From the NCBI GenBank assembly GCA_008828725.1, contig MEHQ01000533.1, positions 248,001-312,000 on the forward strand: a stretch of 64,000 bases of DNA. Direction: 5' to 3'. This DNA comes from Saccharina japonica. Taxonomy: Eukaryota; Sar; Phaeophyceae; Laminariales; Laminariaceae. Under the pieces are notes generated by a model. It made no database searches. It worked only from the letters and a program-made list of their open reading frames with translations, and was not told where the DNA came from. Within the stretch, counting starts at the first letter, position 1. Each line of letters opens with the position of its first letter. Below, piece after piece: positions 46,750 through 58,825 of the stretch. A program made the position numbers and the translations under genes.

Positions 46750-47860
46750 AATCCTACCCCTCTGGGTGGAAATAAAAGGAACGTTGGGGTACAAATATGA
46801 AGACTAAACGATCCTAATGTTTCCGCCCAGGGTAGTACTCCATAGATGACCTCTGTACACACAAAAACGACAACGAACGATCCATGACGGCAACCGAGAC
46901 TTTGCTTTGACACATTCGACCAGCCTGGCGAGTGGCAAGGCAAAATTCAGGACTCGGGCCGTCACCCGAGTAGTTATGAACAGCTGATGCAAATAACAGG
47001 GTCACCAAAGGTCAAAGGCGACCACAAAAACTGTCTTCCCCTGCATACCGCATACCGGTACTGTACCTGTTACGTACCAATCTGTCCCGAAATATAATAA
47101 TCATTTGTACTTAATATGTATATACAAACGGTGCTTATATCTAAAGACAGAGTGGTACAGCACAACGTGCCCCGCGGGGGAGGGGGTGTTATTCCACACC
47201 TCGACACCGCCCTGTGTACTTGTCCGCTGCGGGTACTGTCTTGTACACGTCTTGTGCCCGTACAGCTCACAATCATGCTATGCTCACCGGAGTAACTACC
47301 AATTTCGAAGCAGACACAGCAATACCAGGAGTACTATAAAAACGAAAGGGCCACTCTGGATACAAGCAGAGTACACAAGCCACAAGCACTCCGATTTGCC
47401 CAAAACACATCGCAACTGTAAAATGTCCGGTAACCCCACGGGTAGTCTCTGAACCTGTACGTTACAGCAGCAGTGGCATGTACTGTTTTCACACCTCGGA
47501 CAGACATATCGTGATCTATCTATCTACCTACTGTATGTATCTGTCTAGTTTCGATCGTCTAGTTTCTCACTTGTCTTTTGTAAGAGGTCGTGCAGGATCC
47601 GAATACTACTTATCCTAACCCGGCAACACCAGCTAGATCATCCGAGACCGGGATAAGATCAGCCTGGGTATATCTAGATAATGAAGTAGGAATCGATTGT
47701 CTGTCCGAGGTGTAAACTGGTTTTCGAAGGTTTTCGACCAACCAGAACCCATGCACTACGTATTATGTACTGGTCCCCCATCTGATACCGCCAGAACGCG
47801 CGATGGCTCGTCGTGGGAGGCGCAGGAACACACATGACACGTACATTCAGCTTTCTTTTT
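46750..47860. other. No recognisable gene
   Basis: I see no convincing exon or element. A few TACTGTAC and CTATCTATCTACC simple stretches occur (47515-47545). Confidence 0.4.
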
Positions 47861-47869
47861 TCAGCGAGC

Positions 47870-48065
47870 GCTCGATGTTTCCAGAACGGGAAGGTTAAGG
47901 TTTTCCAATACCGAACAAGGCGTTTTTTCGGAAATACCTGGTCGAGAACCTTCCGAAACTATAATGTTCGACTTTAGCACCCTTATCATTGTCGAGAAAA
48001 CGCTCTCATAGCGCTGAAAAACGATCGCACCCCTGTGCGAACTCAACGCCATTTACGACATCACG
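47870..48065. repeat. Repeat related to 45225-45385
   Basis: Contains AATACCGAACAAGGCGTTTT, ACCTGGTCGAGAACCTTCCG and AAAAACGATCGCACCCCTGT, the same blocks as the 45.3-kb copy but with part inverted. Confidence 0.65.
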
Positions 48066-48177
48066 GGGGACCATAGACATCAAAACGCACAATTTACAAT
48101 TTACCCGAAAAAGAACGTGTACCCCCCTATGTTTAGACACCAAATTTGGTTCTGATTACTATTTCCCCTTGATAATA

Positions 48178-48270
48178 ATACATATTAGGGTGGGCTAGTG
48201 TAGTAATATAGTGATGACTAGTGCCCCCCGTCGCAATACATATTGGGGTGGGCTAGTGTAGTAAGAGTAG
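48178..48270. repeat. Short direct duplication
   Basis: ATACATATTAGGGTGGGCTAGTGTAGTAA recurs as ATACATATTGGGGTGGGCTA... 60 bp later. Confidence 0.8.
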
Positions 48271-48959
48271 TAATCAGAACCCGCGAAGGACCCAACAAGC
48301 AGGTATCCCTCCAATATGTTTACGACAGTTTTTTTTGTTTTGTTTTGTCCATCCCATTTATATCATGTTCGCCCTTCTTTTCTCCCTCCCTCTTGGTCGT
48401 AACTCAGATCCGGGGTCCCTAAGTGGGCTCTTGTCCACACTATGGTACGAGCCTTAGTTTTTATCGCGAGAAGGGTTCAGGAATTTCTTCCCTCGTCGAC
48501 TCTCGTCGAATTTTCCTGATTACAACGTTCCCTCACAAGAATACATATGACGGGGGCGGCGTAGTTGTACATAGTAATCAAAACCCACTATGGCTGCGAA
48601 AACCATGTATCTTCCTTATATGTGTAGACACCCTATTTGGTCCTGTTGGTTGTGCTCATAAACACAACACAAAATTTACATCGTATATTAGGAGTTCCAC
48701 ATGCTGCATAGGGATTATTGCAGTGGGATATGGGACATCGGGATAATATACGAGCAGCTCGATGTTTGGGCCGAGTCAGCTCGACCGCTAGGGAATAATG
48801 CAAGAGAGAGCTTATGTGTGTTACTGCTGTATTGAGACACCACAATACGTTCCTGTGCCAACTGCGTGTACACCTTTAGAGATCAAGCAGCAGGTCCTGA
48901 TTACTATGATATGATATGATATTATATGATATGTTCCCCCTTAATATGCATGATGCGAG

Positions 48960-51900
48960 ATCATCGGGGCGGAAATCGGTGGTCTTGACGCCAAAGCCGC
49001 AGGAAACGAGTGTAGAAAGCCAGATAATGTGTGGTCCACCGCTCGCTCCTCCTCATGTTGTCCGTTTTTGACCTCCGTATCTCCTACTTGTGTACCAGGT
49101 ACGTATTGCTTGCTTGTGTGTTTTTCCTCTGGTCGCTGCAGCTTATGCCGTCTGCAGTCGGCTTAAATACTGACACTTCAGCCTACGTTCCCGCGGTCAT
49201 AAACCAACCGCGGCTTCTGCTGCCGTCTTCGATTAAGCAACCTATTGCTGAACACAGCAACACATTCATGTTTGTAGCGGAAAGTGATGATGGTGTTGTC
49301 GCACTCAGCGTCCAGAGCAGATATTGTGCTTCGGGATATCGGCGCTGTTGCAGCGACATCGTGTGGTCGGCTTGCAGTATGAACACAGACTTCTTTTTGC
49401 CGGGTAGGGTGCCGCCTCTACCGCGGCCGGAAGGTGGGCCAGCGCTGGTGCACCACCTTGCCGGTTGGCGTAGTTGTAGGCCCGGGTACTGGTTGGCGCA
49501 CCACATTACAAAACCACGTACCAACTGAGTTTGTATCGTGGGTAGGTGCAAAAATCGCGAAACTAAGGTTGCATGGTAAACTGGTCAGAGGTAGCAGATA
49601 TCGCAACACAGTCAAGCCCACGTCTAGCGTTAGCTTCATGGAGGGAGCCACCCAAGCCCATGTTGTTTTGGAATAAAACATGGCTCAAAAAGATGGGCAT
49701 GAACGCTCCACTCATCATAGAAGGGAGTGGGGGGGCGCACCGCAAAGTGGCGTAGGAAGGAGCATAACAGGCCAATTTTTAACAAAGGGGGTTTTATCAT
49801 GTACTCACATGTTGACCCAGAATCATGGACGCATATGGGACTGTGTTGTAAAGGGGAGCACTACGTACGTGTGGGCCGTCTTGTATTTTGGAGGGAGTTT
49901 TCCACCATACATTAACCACGTTATTTGCAGCTGTCGGCAATATCTACGAGCGCGAGACGTACCCGTCCTGGTATCGATCGGCGAAGGATTTCTGGCGAAG
50001 GTTAGGTCAACGCACGAGGGTGGAGACGAAAAACCAGCCAGAGCGGCACAAGCGGCATTACCTCGCGCTCTGCGTTATCCATATCATAGAGCATGATTTT
50101 TCACGTCTGTGTAGAAATTCGTTCTTCAACCCACGACACGTAGGGTGTGTTTGGGAATAGTCGTAGGGTGCTGTTCGGCAAGAGGCCGGTTCGAGGTTCC
50201 TGAGGGTAAGCTGGTGCCCTTAGAAGTGATTATCATCACGGCCAATGGTACACGAAAAAAAATAGTTGACACGCCACTTTTTGTTTTGAGACCAAGACAG
50301 GGAGATACTAAACCCATACAAACAAAACTGGGCAAAAAAAATATTTTTGTGTTGTTTTTTCTGACAAAACTCCTAACCCGCTATTTTGTGTTTAATTCCG
50401 ACACGGTGGCGAGCGTGGCTCCGTTTTTTCATTTTCGTTTAATCCCTGCCACGGCCATATATTCGCAATTGATGGTATTGTTAACATTGCTAGAAAAGCT
50501 GGCCGTAAAGTGTACAAGCAAGTCAGTAGCAGTCCCATCCGCGAGTTTGTATACCAGGTACCTTAAATGTACAAGCAAAATATACCTCTGGCGGACTCGG
50601 AGGGTAGAGCATCCCGCGACGGTCAGGGTAGCCCCTGATGGAAGCATCACACCAGAGAAAGACAGAAGGTCGTAGGTATGAGAACGCTTGGATGGAATGG
50701 CCCGGCATAAGGCACGAACACCAACACCTACCACCAGTGTCGGGCCGATCGCTGTGTCTTCTGGTACGGCGTTCACCAGTGGCCGGGTACGGCAAATGCG
50801 GCGATATGTCGTAGGTACCTGTACAAGCTATGTGCAAAGCGTTGGGAGTACGAGCGGGGGGTGTTTCTCCCTGGGTTCACCATATTATGACTGGTCTAAG
50901 GTCTGAATCCCAGTTTTTCACCTTGAATCCAGTCTGCGTTCGTGGCAGGATCAGTTTGGCACTCACAGGTCCTTCCATTTCTCGTTCAGCGGTATCCACC
51001 TCCTGGGTTTGTGTGTCGGGAGGGTTACGTTCGGCAGACAGCGATGCCGAGGTCCACGAGAGCACACAGCGAGTGTTAGCGACACATAATGCAATAGGAC
51101 GCAGTATGCAAGGGATGCGTGCGATACACGGACACCGAAGTGGCACGTGGTAAGCTTTTATATTGCGTTCTCCTTCGCCGTGCTTAGAGTTAACACGTGG
51201 TGGATGCCCGACTCCCAAGATGCTGGTCCCGTGCCTACAAGCCATCGTTATCTTGGAAGATTTAGGTGACGCATGATTGTCGCCGCCTTTCCCCTAGAGT
51301 GCAGAGGGAGTGCCTAGTCACTTGACCCCCGTTCATACCGCAACCCCTCGAGTACATGTAGCTTCGACACATCACCGTATTTGCCGTACCCGATCACCTT
51401 GAACGCCGAAATACTTCCTCTGATTGGGGGTGGGGTGTTGCGCGAGGACTGCGTCGCGTTCCATTCGACGCGGCGGTCGAATTTGCAGACGGGCGGTCGA
51501 GGCCAATATTTAACGAGAAAGGAGCATATGCATTACCCAACACCATCAGATTGTAGAGCGAAGCTATTAATCGGGGCCCCATAATCTTGGGATCAACAGA
51601 AATAGTGGACGTAGGCAGCAATAATTATTTTTACGCTTTCCGAACAAGGGGAAGTCGTGCAGTATCTGTTTTTGAGGATAAACACCGGGTTTCCTCCACA
51701 ATGGTGTCGTCGGCAGAACTGTGCCCTTCAAATCTCAAGAGGACAGTTCAGTGTAGTTTCGTCTCTCGGGGCCGGTGAGCAGGTATTTCGGGAGTGGGAG
51801 GTGATTAGGGCCGCTTCGTCAGGCACCGCTCCGCGCACGCGTTCTTGTACCCGCGGTGGAAGCAACGAGTCAAGTACCACGGCCACGAGGTCGTTGCGCC

Positions 51901-52915
51901 GCGTCGTGTCTATGGCTTTCGTGCAGTATCGGGTGAACTGTTTGCCCGAGCTCTGCAGGGAGAGCAGCAGGCGGCAGCCGAGCAGACATCAGCCACTGTC
52001 GCTGATGACAACAAACAAACAAGGTATAGTCCTTATCGGAATCCGATTCGAGCGTGCTGTCACGCGCAGATTCATCCCCGCCGCATGCTGTTCTAGCCCC
52101 TCTGAGCCCCCCCGCGCCCCCATCACACGTGCCCGACGAACCGCGCAGCATAGTAAAGGCTGACCATCGACCGGTCACTCGGTCGAATTTACAGCTAGCC
52201 GACAAGAAGCCGAGAAATCATATGATTAAAGCAAATATGATTAAAACGCCAAACACGGCCCTGCGCCCCTTGACGCACAGAGTGCGTCAACCGCTACGAT
52301 GTACTGTCTTCTATGCGGGTCCAGCCCGTGGCCGAACTCCCGGCGATAAAGGTGCATACCTGGACCAAGAGAATGTCAAAGCCCTTCATCCTATACCTGT
52401 AAGCGCCCAAAATCGCCAGGAAAAACTGGACAAGGAGCTTATAAAGAGCTCGAAACGGCGCCCGAGGGAGGGACGGGCGCGCAAGTCGATTCAGAGGAAG
52501 AAAACCTCCGAAGAAGGGCTTGAGCGCGGCTGCCACGACGCCAGCGCGGGCATTCGTATGACTGCCATCGCGGAGCAGCGGAGATACCGTATCCTGAAAT
52601 TAAGACAACACACCCCAATCGGAGTATTACGGGGGGCCATAGTAAACACTAGTAAATAGGACCAAATATTGTTAGTAACAATTAGTAAATGTGTAGGTTT
52701 TTGTACGTACCGTAGGTTCTATTTACTAGTGTTTACTATGATCCCCCGTAATAGTATGGTCTTGAGAGGCGATCTTCTCGTAAATCAGGGGGGCAGACGC
52801 AACGAACAAAATGGCTTCGGGAAGATCTCGCCCGGGATGTTTCCATAGACGCGTCGTTCGGCGTCTACACGCTCGCCGTTCTAGAGGAAACCAGCTTTGG
52901 AAAACTTCTAGGGGG
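48960..52915 (+). CDS. Candidate multi-exon gene of unknown function
   Basis: Plus-strand coding-like blocks follow one another: 49055-49403 (hydrophobic N-terminus), 49573-49755 (SPRLALASWREPPKPMLFWN), 49931-50158 (after TTATTTGCAG), about 50190-50330 (FEVPEGKLVPLEVIIITANG), about 51430-51770 (FADGRSRPIFNEKGAYALPN and GSTEIVDVGSNNYFYAF), 51809-52023 and about 52095-52215. Some have good splice sites. I could not connect all phases, and one stop interrupts the 51.4-51.8 block unless an intron lies there. No domain is recognised. It may be a single secreted-protein gene, two genes, or a decaying locus. Confidence 0.33.
49055..49403 (+). CDS. Possible first exon with signal peptide
   Basis: ATG at 49055 opens MLSVFDLRISYLCTRYVLLA followed by CVFFLWSLQL, a signal-like stretch, then a Cys-containing region (SRYCASGYRRCCSDIVWSAC). 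The frame is open to a donor-like CGG/GTAGGG. A small 43-nt GTACG...GCAG interval at 49101-49140 could also be an intron. Confidence 0.35.
49931..50158 (+). CDS. Exon-like block, unknown protein
   Basis: After the acceptor TTATTTGCAG it reads AVGNIYERETYPSWYRSAKD then FWRRLGQRTRVETKNQPERH and HYLALCVIHIIEHDFSRLCR. The composition is convincingly protein-like (aromatics, charged helices, no stops for 76 codons). The frame ends with a TAG near 50158, but coding-like sequence resumes in another frame at about 50190. Confidence 0.42.
51809..52023 (+). CDS. Exon-like block, unknown protein
   Basis: Acceptor GGTGATTAG and donor AAG/GTATAG bound 71 codons reading GRFVRHRSAHAFLYPRWKQR, then VVAPRRVYGFRAVSGELFAR, then EQQAAAEQTSATVADDN. 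Other frames on both strands are also partly open, as expected for GC-rich DNA, so the strand is not certain. Confidence 0.42.
52435..52620. repeat. Left arm of a diverged inverted repeat
   Basis: GAGCTCGAAACGGCGCCCGAG, GCCACGACGCCAGCGC and TACCGTATCCTG...ACAACACACCCC appear in reverse orientation at 52915-53155. The arms flank a MITE and an open frame (52753-52915). Confidence 0.7.
52627..52751. mobile_element. TA-flanked MITE, copy 3
   Basis: 125 bp, ends TTACGGGGGGCCATAGTAAA and TTTACTATGATCCCCCGTAA, with TA at 52625-52626 and 52752-52753. It carries the full ACTAGTAAATAGGACCAAAT subterminal block on both sides. Confidence 0.92.
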
Positions 52916-53155
52916 TGTGTTATTTTGTTTTTAATACGGTAGGAGTAGGCCGATCGGGCCACTGCTGACGACTCGCTCTGCAGGCGGATAACCGCGTCGG
53001 TAGTGGCAGTCGTACGGAAGTCTGTGCTGGCGTCGTGGCAACTGCCCTCGCCCCTCGTCGTGGGTTTTGTTGCTTTCGAGTAATTTCGCTCGTCCGTCCT
53101 CCCTCGAGCGCCGTTTCGAGCTCCTTCGGCTCCCCCTCCAGTTGGCACTGCGCGC
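52915..53155. repeat. Right arm of the diverged inverted repeat
   Basis: Reverse-complement relative of 52435-52620 at roughly 70 percent by eye. The plus frame between arm and MITE reads TQRTKWLREDLARDVSIDAS then FGVYTLAVLEETSFGKLLGG, which looks like remnant coding sequence. Confidence 0.65.
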
Positions 53156-53159
53156 TTTC

Positions 53160-54320
53160 TCTCAGGACTCTAACCGCCAAGAGAAACATTAAAAGGGCCA
53201 AAACGTATCCTCGAACTTGATATGCTGCATTGGTACTGCGGGCTATTTCAGCAATCCGTTCAACATCTGTCTGTTCTTAATGAGCAACAAATACTTTATT
53301 TTACGTAACATACACATTTTCTGTTTCTGGCCCATGCACCCTCCCCAAACAAATGCCGAGTGTGATTGAGATTGAACTTGTACCATTCAGGAGAGGGACA
53401 GGGACACGACGGGTGCTATATAACTGAAGCATACGGCAGACCACAGAAGACTACTGTACTGTTGAGGGTGGAAACGAGTGTTGAACTTGGTCGTAGAGTA
53501 AGTAGCCAAAAATCAACCAACGGTTCCAGATTCGTGAAAACAACACTCCCACACGTGTATACGTACCACATATACGAGCGTGAGGTGGGCGGCCTCTATT
53601 TTAGAGTATCTCGATGCTTTTGCAGCCGTGATAGATCTGCTCGCGCTGGCGCAGTACGTACTGTGCGCCCGCATAAAGTGATGCTGGTTCAATGGGGTAC
53701 GGTTTTGACACGAGACTGTAACCGTGAGATTTGTTTTTCCCTACCGTGAGATTTGTTCGGCTTCAGCTGATGGCGGCCACCGCTCACCGGTGTTGCAGCC
53801 CCTTCAGAGATTTTTAAGAAGCGAAAATACATTTTCCGCCCCCTGTCGACATGCTCAACCCCTGTTTGGATCCCCTTTTTAACCGAGCGCTTCTGCTGCC
53901 TACTATTGCCTAGGAAATGGTACAACACATAAGGGGGGGGTGAACTAACTCGTAAGCTACCCTGATGAACGATTGGGGGGCTCATCCTTCAGCCATGGCT
54001 GTAGAAAATGCTAATTAATGTGGGCCGAAAGCTGTGGGGCGTGGTTTGGTAGAGATCATTAGGTCGGTGGGTGGAATCCGATCTTCACGCGAGTGATTTT
54101 CCGCCTAAATCTGCATCAAATTGCGCAGAACTCGGGCAGGGTAGAGGTAATAGTACGAAAATATGTAGCCATCCTGTAAACGTTTGGATTGGTGCTACAA
54201 CTGACCAAATCGGCGGGTGAAGATACGTCCATTAAGTGGCGATTGTTTGCGTGCTGGGGACCATGACAGTGTCGTTTGATGGGTTTTTGGCGGCATAAGG
54301 TGAGGGATATCGAACCGAGG
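53160..54320. other. No recognisable gene
   Basis: A 127-codon plus frame at 53366-53749 has no motif and ends in a duplicated 16-bp block (CCGTGAGATTTGTT near 53720 and 53743). Nothing else stands out. Confidence 0.35.
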
Positions 54321-54324
54321 ACAC

Positions 54325-54500
54325 ACGTACATACCCGGGTACTCGGGTATCCCAGTATCCGTTCAAGTCGGGTACCGGCGTAACCGGGTACACGGGTCGA
54401 ATATCCGGTGGGTAATACAGTAGAACCTACCCGTGCCCGAACAGGTAGTGACAGGTCCGGGAATTACCCGCCGGGTACCCGGGTAGTTAACAAACTGGGT
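54325..54500. repeat. ACCCGGGTAC-type short palindrome cluster
   Basis: Repeated CGGGTA/TACCCG pentamers and hexamers in both orientations (CCCGGGTACTCGGGTATCCC, TACCCGCCGGGTACCCGGGT). Confidence 0.75.
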
Positions 54501-54644
54501 ACAACTCTACTCTGTGCACGACTTCAGCTCGAGCAGATGTCGCTTAAGTTGTTTTTTCTGGTTGACGATACATTCCGTTTCGGAGGGCCTTTTGTTGGGA
54601 GGGCTGCACCACCGGTGCACCCCGACCCGGAACTCTATCGCTAG

Positions 54645-55310
54645 TGTGATGGTACGAGGCCTAAGCTAGGTAACCGGATACGATTATGCAATATGTATAG
54701 GCACGGGCCCGACTAATGTGCAAGTTGGCTCTGGATACACTTGATCACTCACAATTTGGAATAAAAGGTATTAAATAGGTTGTGCTTGTTTCGCTCACGT
54801 GCATTCTGAGCGGCGGGGGAACTAACCCACTCAGAAAATATATTTTTTATAGAAACGCCTCCACAATAACAGAGGGGAAACGGGGATAGCACGAGACAAG
54901 CCCACCTTGGAGGGCCGTACATGCAGATGCATAGGAAACGGGGAGGGTACAAAATCCATGTGAAAAGCTCGGAGAAATGAATCGAAGATGCGGTGTTACA
55001 CAACCCACGCCCACACCTCTATAACTCGCAAGGAGAAAGCCGGATAAAACACTGCATGCCTGCGACGCCACGTGTGATGGTACGAAGCCTAGGCTAGGTA
55101 ACCAGATCTGAATATGCAGCATGAGACGGGCCCGACTACTGTGCAGGTTGGTCCTGGACACAGTTGATCACTCACGATGGGCACTCAAATTATTTGCTCG
55201 TCCGCTCAGGTGAAGTCTGAGCGGTGGGGCAAATCGTCCATTCAGAAGAGGGTTCTTGTGAATGGTAACGCTTCCAGAACAATAGAAGGGAAACGGGGAT
55301 ACCACAACAC
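54645..55310. repeat. Direct duplication with ~430-bp spacing
   Basis: 54645-54900 and 55073-55300 share TGTGATGGTACGARGCCTA, GGCTAGGTAACC, GGGCCCGACTANTGTGCA and GCTCAGGTGAAGTCTGAGCG-like blocks, in the same order. Confidence 0.8.
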
Positions 55311-55313
55311 TAA

Positions 55314-56140
55314 GACCTATGCCAATGGAAAAGCGATGTTTGAAAGCGATGTTTGAAAAATTTCCCTGGAATTTTCAGGCTGAAGATCCGTTCGTACCGC
55401 CGCTGTGGGAAAAAAGGGAAAAACGTTTGATTTTTGCTTTTGTTTTTCAAACGGCTGCAGGCGGCGCAGTTTGCTTTTTCTAGTTGCAAATCGTCAACAC
55501 CCTGATAAAAATCAGCTCGTGCGACGATAGGCCTTCGATCTCGACATAGACTCAGCCCACGGCCAACCCGCTTCGGGTCGGGCAAGGCCAACGAGTGTAG
55601 ATGACGGCCTCGAAGGTATAAGGTGGATCCATGGTCCAGGAGGCGAGAGATTGCCGGCGGCGTCCTACGCTCTTCTCCCAAACCCGAAAAAAAAACTATT
55701 TTTTGCCGTTTGAGACGGATCGAGAAATTTTGTCATCTGTTTTATGCACACCAGCAGCCAATTGTTTGTTTATCAGACGCCTGGCCAGCGCCCGCCACAT
55801 ATCACCGGCCATCGTGTGAACACGGTGACCCTAGGATGGGTCGGAGCCCGTAACGAGCGCACCGCGTTCAGAATTCATGACGCAGTCGTTGGTTTTGTCG
55901 ATCCATGTCCGCCGAGGACTCGGAATCTCGCCGCTTCGAACTAACATTCGCCTGAGTTTTTCTCAAGCCGATCTTGTCCCAACATCGGCCTGAGAATTGC
56001 CTTTTTCGGGCTTTTCCAAAAGTTGGGAATATTCCGTTTTAAGAATCGGTCCCATAGCAAGCTTGTTCTGGAAAACTCTGGCGGGGATCTTCGGAATTCA
56101 AACTTTTTAGGGTAACTTTGCTTTCCCATTGGCATAGGTC
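55314..56140. mobile_element. 827-bp TIR element with TAA target duplication
   Basis: GACCTATGCCAATGGAAAAG at the left end and CTTTCCCATTGGCATAGGTC at the right end are inverted. TAA lies on both sides (55311-55313, 56141-56143). Three-base TWA duplications are the signature of PIF/Harbinger elements (family knowledge). The interior has no transposase frame, so it is non-autonomous. Confidence 0.82.
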
Positions 56141-56858
56141 TAACCACCTGTGTTTGCATTGTTCATAAAAAAGTGAGAATTTAATCAAAATTGCTTCATT
56201 CTGGGTTTAGCGGGGTTTGGTCAATATCAGAGCCCGTCACAATGCCTTTTGAAGTAATCTTAACACTCACAAGCACCGTGGTCCCCACGGAAGACTCCAA
56301 TTGACACGCTGCACTCATAGGAAGTCAATCAAGTCATGGTAAAGTATGCCATGAGCTTGCTGGGGCGTGGTCCTCCTAGAGTTGGGCACGTTCGGTTCAT
56401 GGCAGCTGGAAGCACCTAGCAGCTTCGGTCGAAGGAGTTTCGCCGCCAAGATAGGCAATATTCCCGGCTGAGCTCCGACTCGAAGACGAGGATCAACTCG
56501 ACCAGGATTCCTCCTCTGTGTTCGTTCATAGCCAGGCATGTCATTTCTGTCTTGCCAAATTAGGGATAAAAACTACAGCTGCCACGATCGGCCTGAGTAG
56601 GGCGTCGAAAATCTCACCGAAATAAGTACAAACTGGCTCTCTTGCTTTGGCTTGCGCCGACAGTCGAAACACGGAAATTACCTCTGTTTTCTCTCCTGAC
56701 GCCCACGCAGACACGTAGGACGCGGTAGCCTCGCTGGTCAGCAGTCACTACAGTGTGTTGTTGGAAAGAGCAGCGGGAGGATAAACGGATATATGCTACA
56801 AACTGCTGCTGCAGAGCTATAGTATGAGCTACCGAAACATCTGGAACACTGTTGCTAA

Positions 56859-57852
56859 GACCGACGCCAATGGAAACACGATGCTTCAAAGTTTAGCTTC
56901 CAAACGATGGCTGTCAACAAGCAGCTAAAGATATTCTCGTACCGCCGCTGTTGGCAAAAGGGGATTTTTTCTGATTTGTTTTGCACGCGGCTGCACGCAG
57001 CGCAATTTGTTTTTTTATCGTTGGAAGTTGTCAACACGCTCATAACAAGTCAGCTCACGCGACGATAGACCCTGGATCTCGGCATGGCATCAACCCACGG
57101 CCAACCCTATTCGCGCCAGGCAAGGCAAAACAATGTAGATGACGGCCTCGGAGACAACAGGTGGATCCGTGGTGGGGCGAGAGGATGCTGGGGGCGTCCT
57201 ACGCTCTTCTCCCAAATATGAAAAAAACTCTGTTTTTTGCCTTCCGAGAGGAATAGAAGAATGTTGCCGTATATTTTCAACACACCGGCGGCCAAATGTT
57301 TTCTTGTCATACACCTGGCCAGCGCTCGCCACAAACCACCGGCCGTCATGTGAACATTGTGACCCTAGGGTAGGTCGGAGCCCCTAACGAGCGAGCCCCG
57401 CTCGGAGCTCATGACGCAGTCGTTCGTTTTGTCGATCGATGTCTGTCGAGGACTCGGAATATCGCCGCTTCGAATTGAACACTTCGTTGAGTTGTGTTCA
57501 AGACGATATTCGCCCAACATCTGACCAAGAATTACAGTTTTCGTGTAATTTTTTCAAGTTTGAATTTTTCTTCCCGAACATTCGTGCTCATAGCGAGCGG
57601 CACTGAAATGTTACGGTGGGTGTCTATGGAAATACATATATTTTTTTTCAACAAAGCGTTCCCATTGCCGTCGGTCAAAACCGAAGGAAATAGGTATATA
57701 TGCACGAGGAACGCGCTGCTTCGTATATTTTTCTAAGTTAATTTTTCTTCGTGAACATTCGTGCTCATAGCGGGCAGTACTAAATTATAACGGCGGATAT
57801 CTTTGGAATACAAACGTTTTATGTAAACAAAGCGTTCCCATTGCCATCGGTC
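56859..57852. mobile_element. 994-bp TIR element, same family, with TAA target duplication
   Basis: Ends GACCGACGCCAATGGAAAC and GTTCCCATTGCCATCGGTC; TAA at 56856-56858 and 57853-57855. The first 600 bp align with the element at 55314 (shared CGTACCGCCGCTGT, GCTCACGCGACGATAG). The right end is duplicated in tandem (57550-57680 and 57735-57855), giving a second internal terminus at about 57655-57673. Confidence 0.8.
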
Positions 57853-58249
57853 TAAACGAAGGAAACAGGCATACCTGCTGGAGGAACGCGCTACTTCGCT
57901 CCTCCTGCAGCAGTAAGCAATATGCTCGGCTATGATACGTATGTGCACCGTACACGAAACCGCGAATTCAACAGCCTGGAACCACGTTTCCAAACTTGAG
58001 CGACAAATTCCGCCCTTAAGGACCGAAAAGAAACTCCTTCCGCGTTGCCACACTCACGGTAGCGCTCCAAGACGCCCACTGCCTTCGCCTATATTGGATC
58101 AAAATTGTCAAAACCATGTAATTCGGAGATACTCGTAGAAAACATAATTACGTAATTTCCTACCACGAAAAATTAAGAGGTACCTTAATAATGCGAGTAA
58201 AAGGCCCCCACACCCCGCGGCGCTATTTTGATTGAAATCGGGTAAAAGC

Positions 58250-58576
58250 GCCCCCTGTCACAACAAAAATGCGAAAAACGCCCCGGCCACACAGTAAACG
58301 CCCCCTCTACGAGTATAATATAAATATCCTTTTTGGGCGTGAACGAAACGCTGTATTTTACACTATTTTACAGCTCGGAGGCTAAGCACGAGGGAGTGGT
58401 CCGCACCGTATCACCTACGCAACAGGCGCGGGAGGTGGTGCCAGCGTGCCTTCCGTCGTGGGCGCCGCTTCACCAGGACATCGTAATTTTTCCCCAAGAA
58501 TTTGAGTCGTAGTGGTCAGTGCTTTTATCGGTGATGGGTGCCTTGGCGGTGATGCTTGGCTGCGGCACGCCCAACA

Positions 58577-58655
<79 letters not shown>

Positions 58656-58825
58656 GCGTGTGAGAGGTGTGTGCTCTCTTTCTTGTTTTTTCGTATCGCC
58701 CCGGGCGGCCTAAATGTCCAAAATCTCCAGAAAACGCCCCGGCCACACGGTAAACACCCCGGGGCGTCTCATCACGCCTGCAAAATCATACTCGCACGAA
58801 ACGCCCCGGGGGGCGTTTACCCGCA
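58250..58825. repeat. CGCCCCGG repeats around a CTG tract
   Basis: AACGCCCCGGCCACACRGTAAAC occurs near 58276 and 58732, with related CGCCCC and GGGGCGT blocks elsewhere. Confidence 0.7.
58578..58654. repeat. (CTG)25 trinucleotide tract
   Basis: About 25 uninterrupted CTG units. Frames through it read polyLeu, polyCys or polyAla on the other strand; none has supporting gene structure. Confidence 0.97.

Noticed and set aside
46347-46943. 198-codon minus-strand frame
   Set aside because: It crosses a CAG tract and has low-complexity Ala/Arg/Ser content with no motif; only the short coiled-coil-like fragment just below it seemed worth listing.
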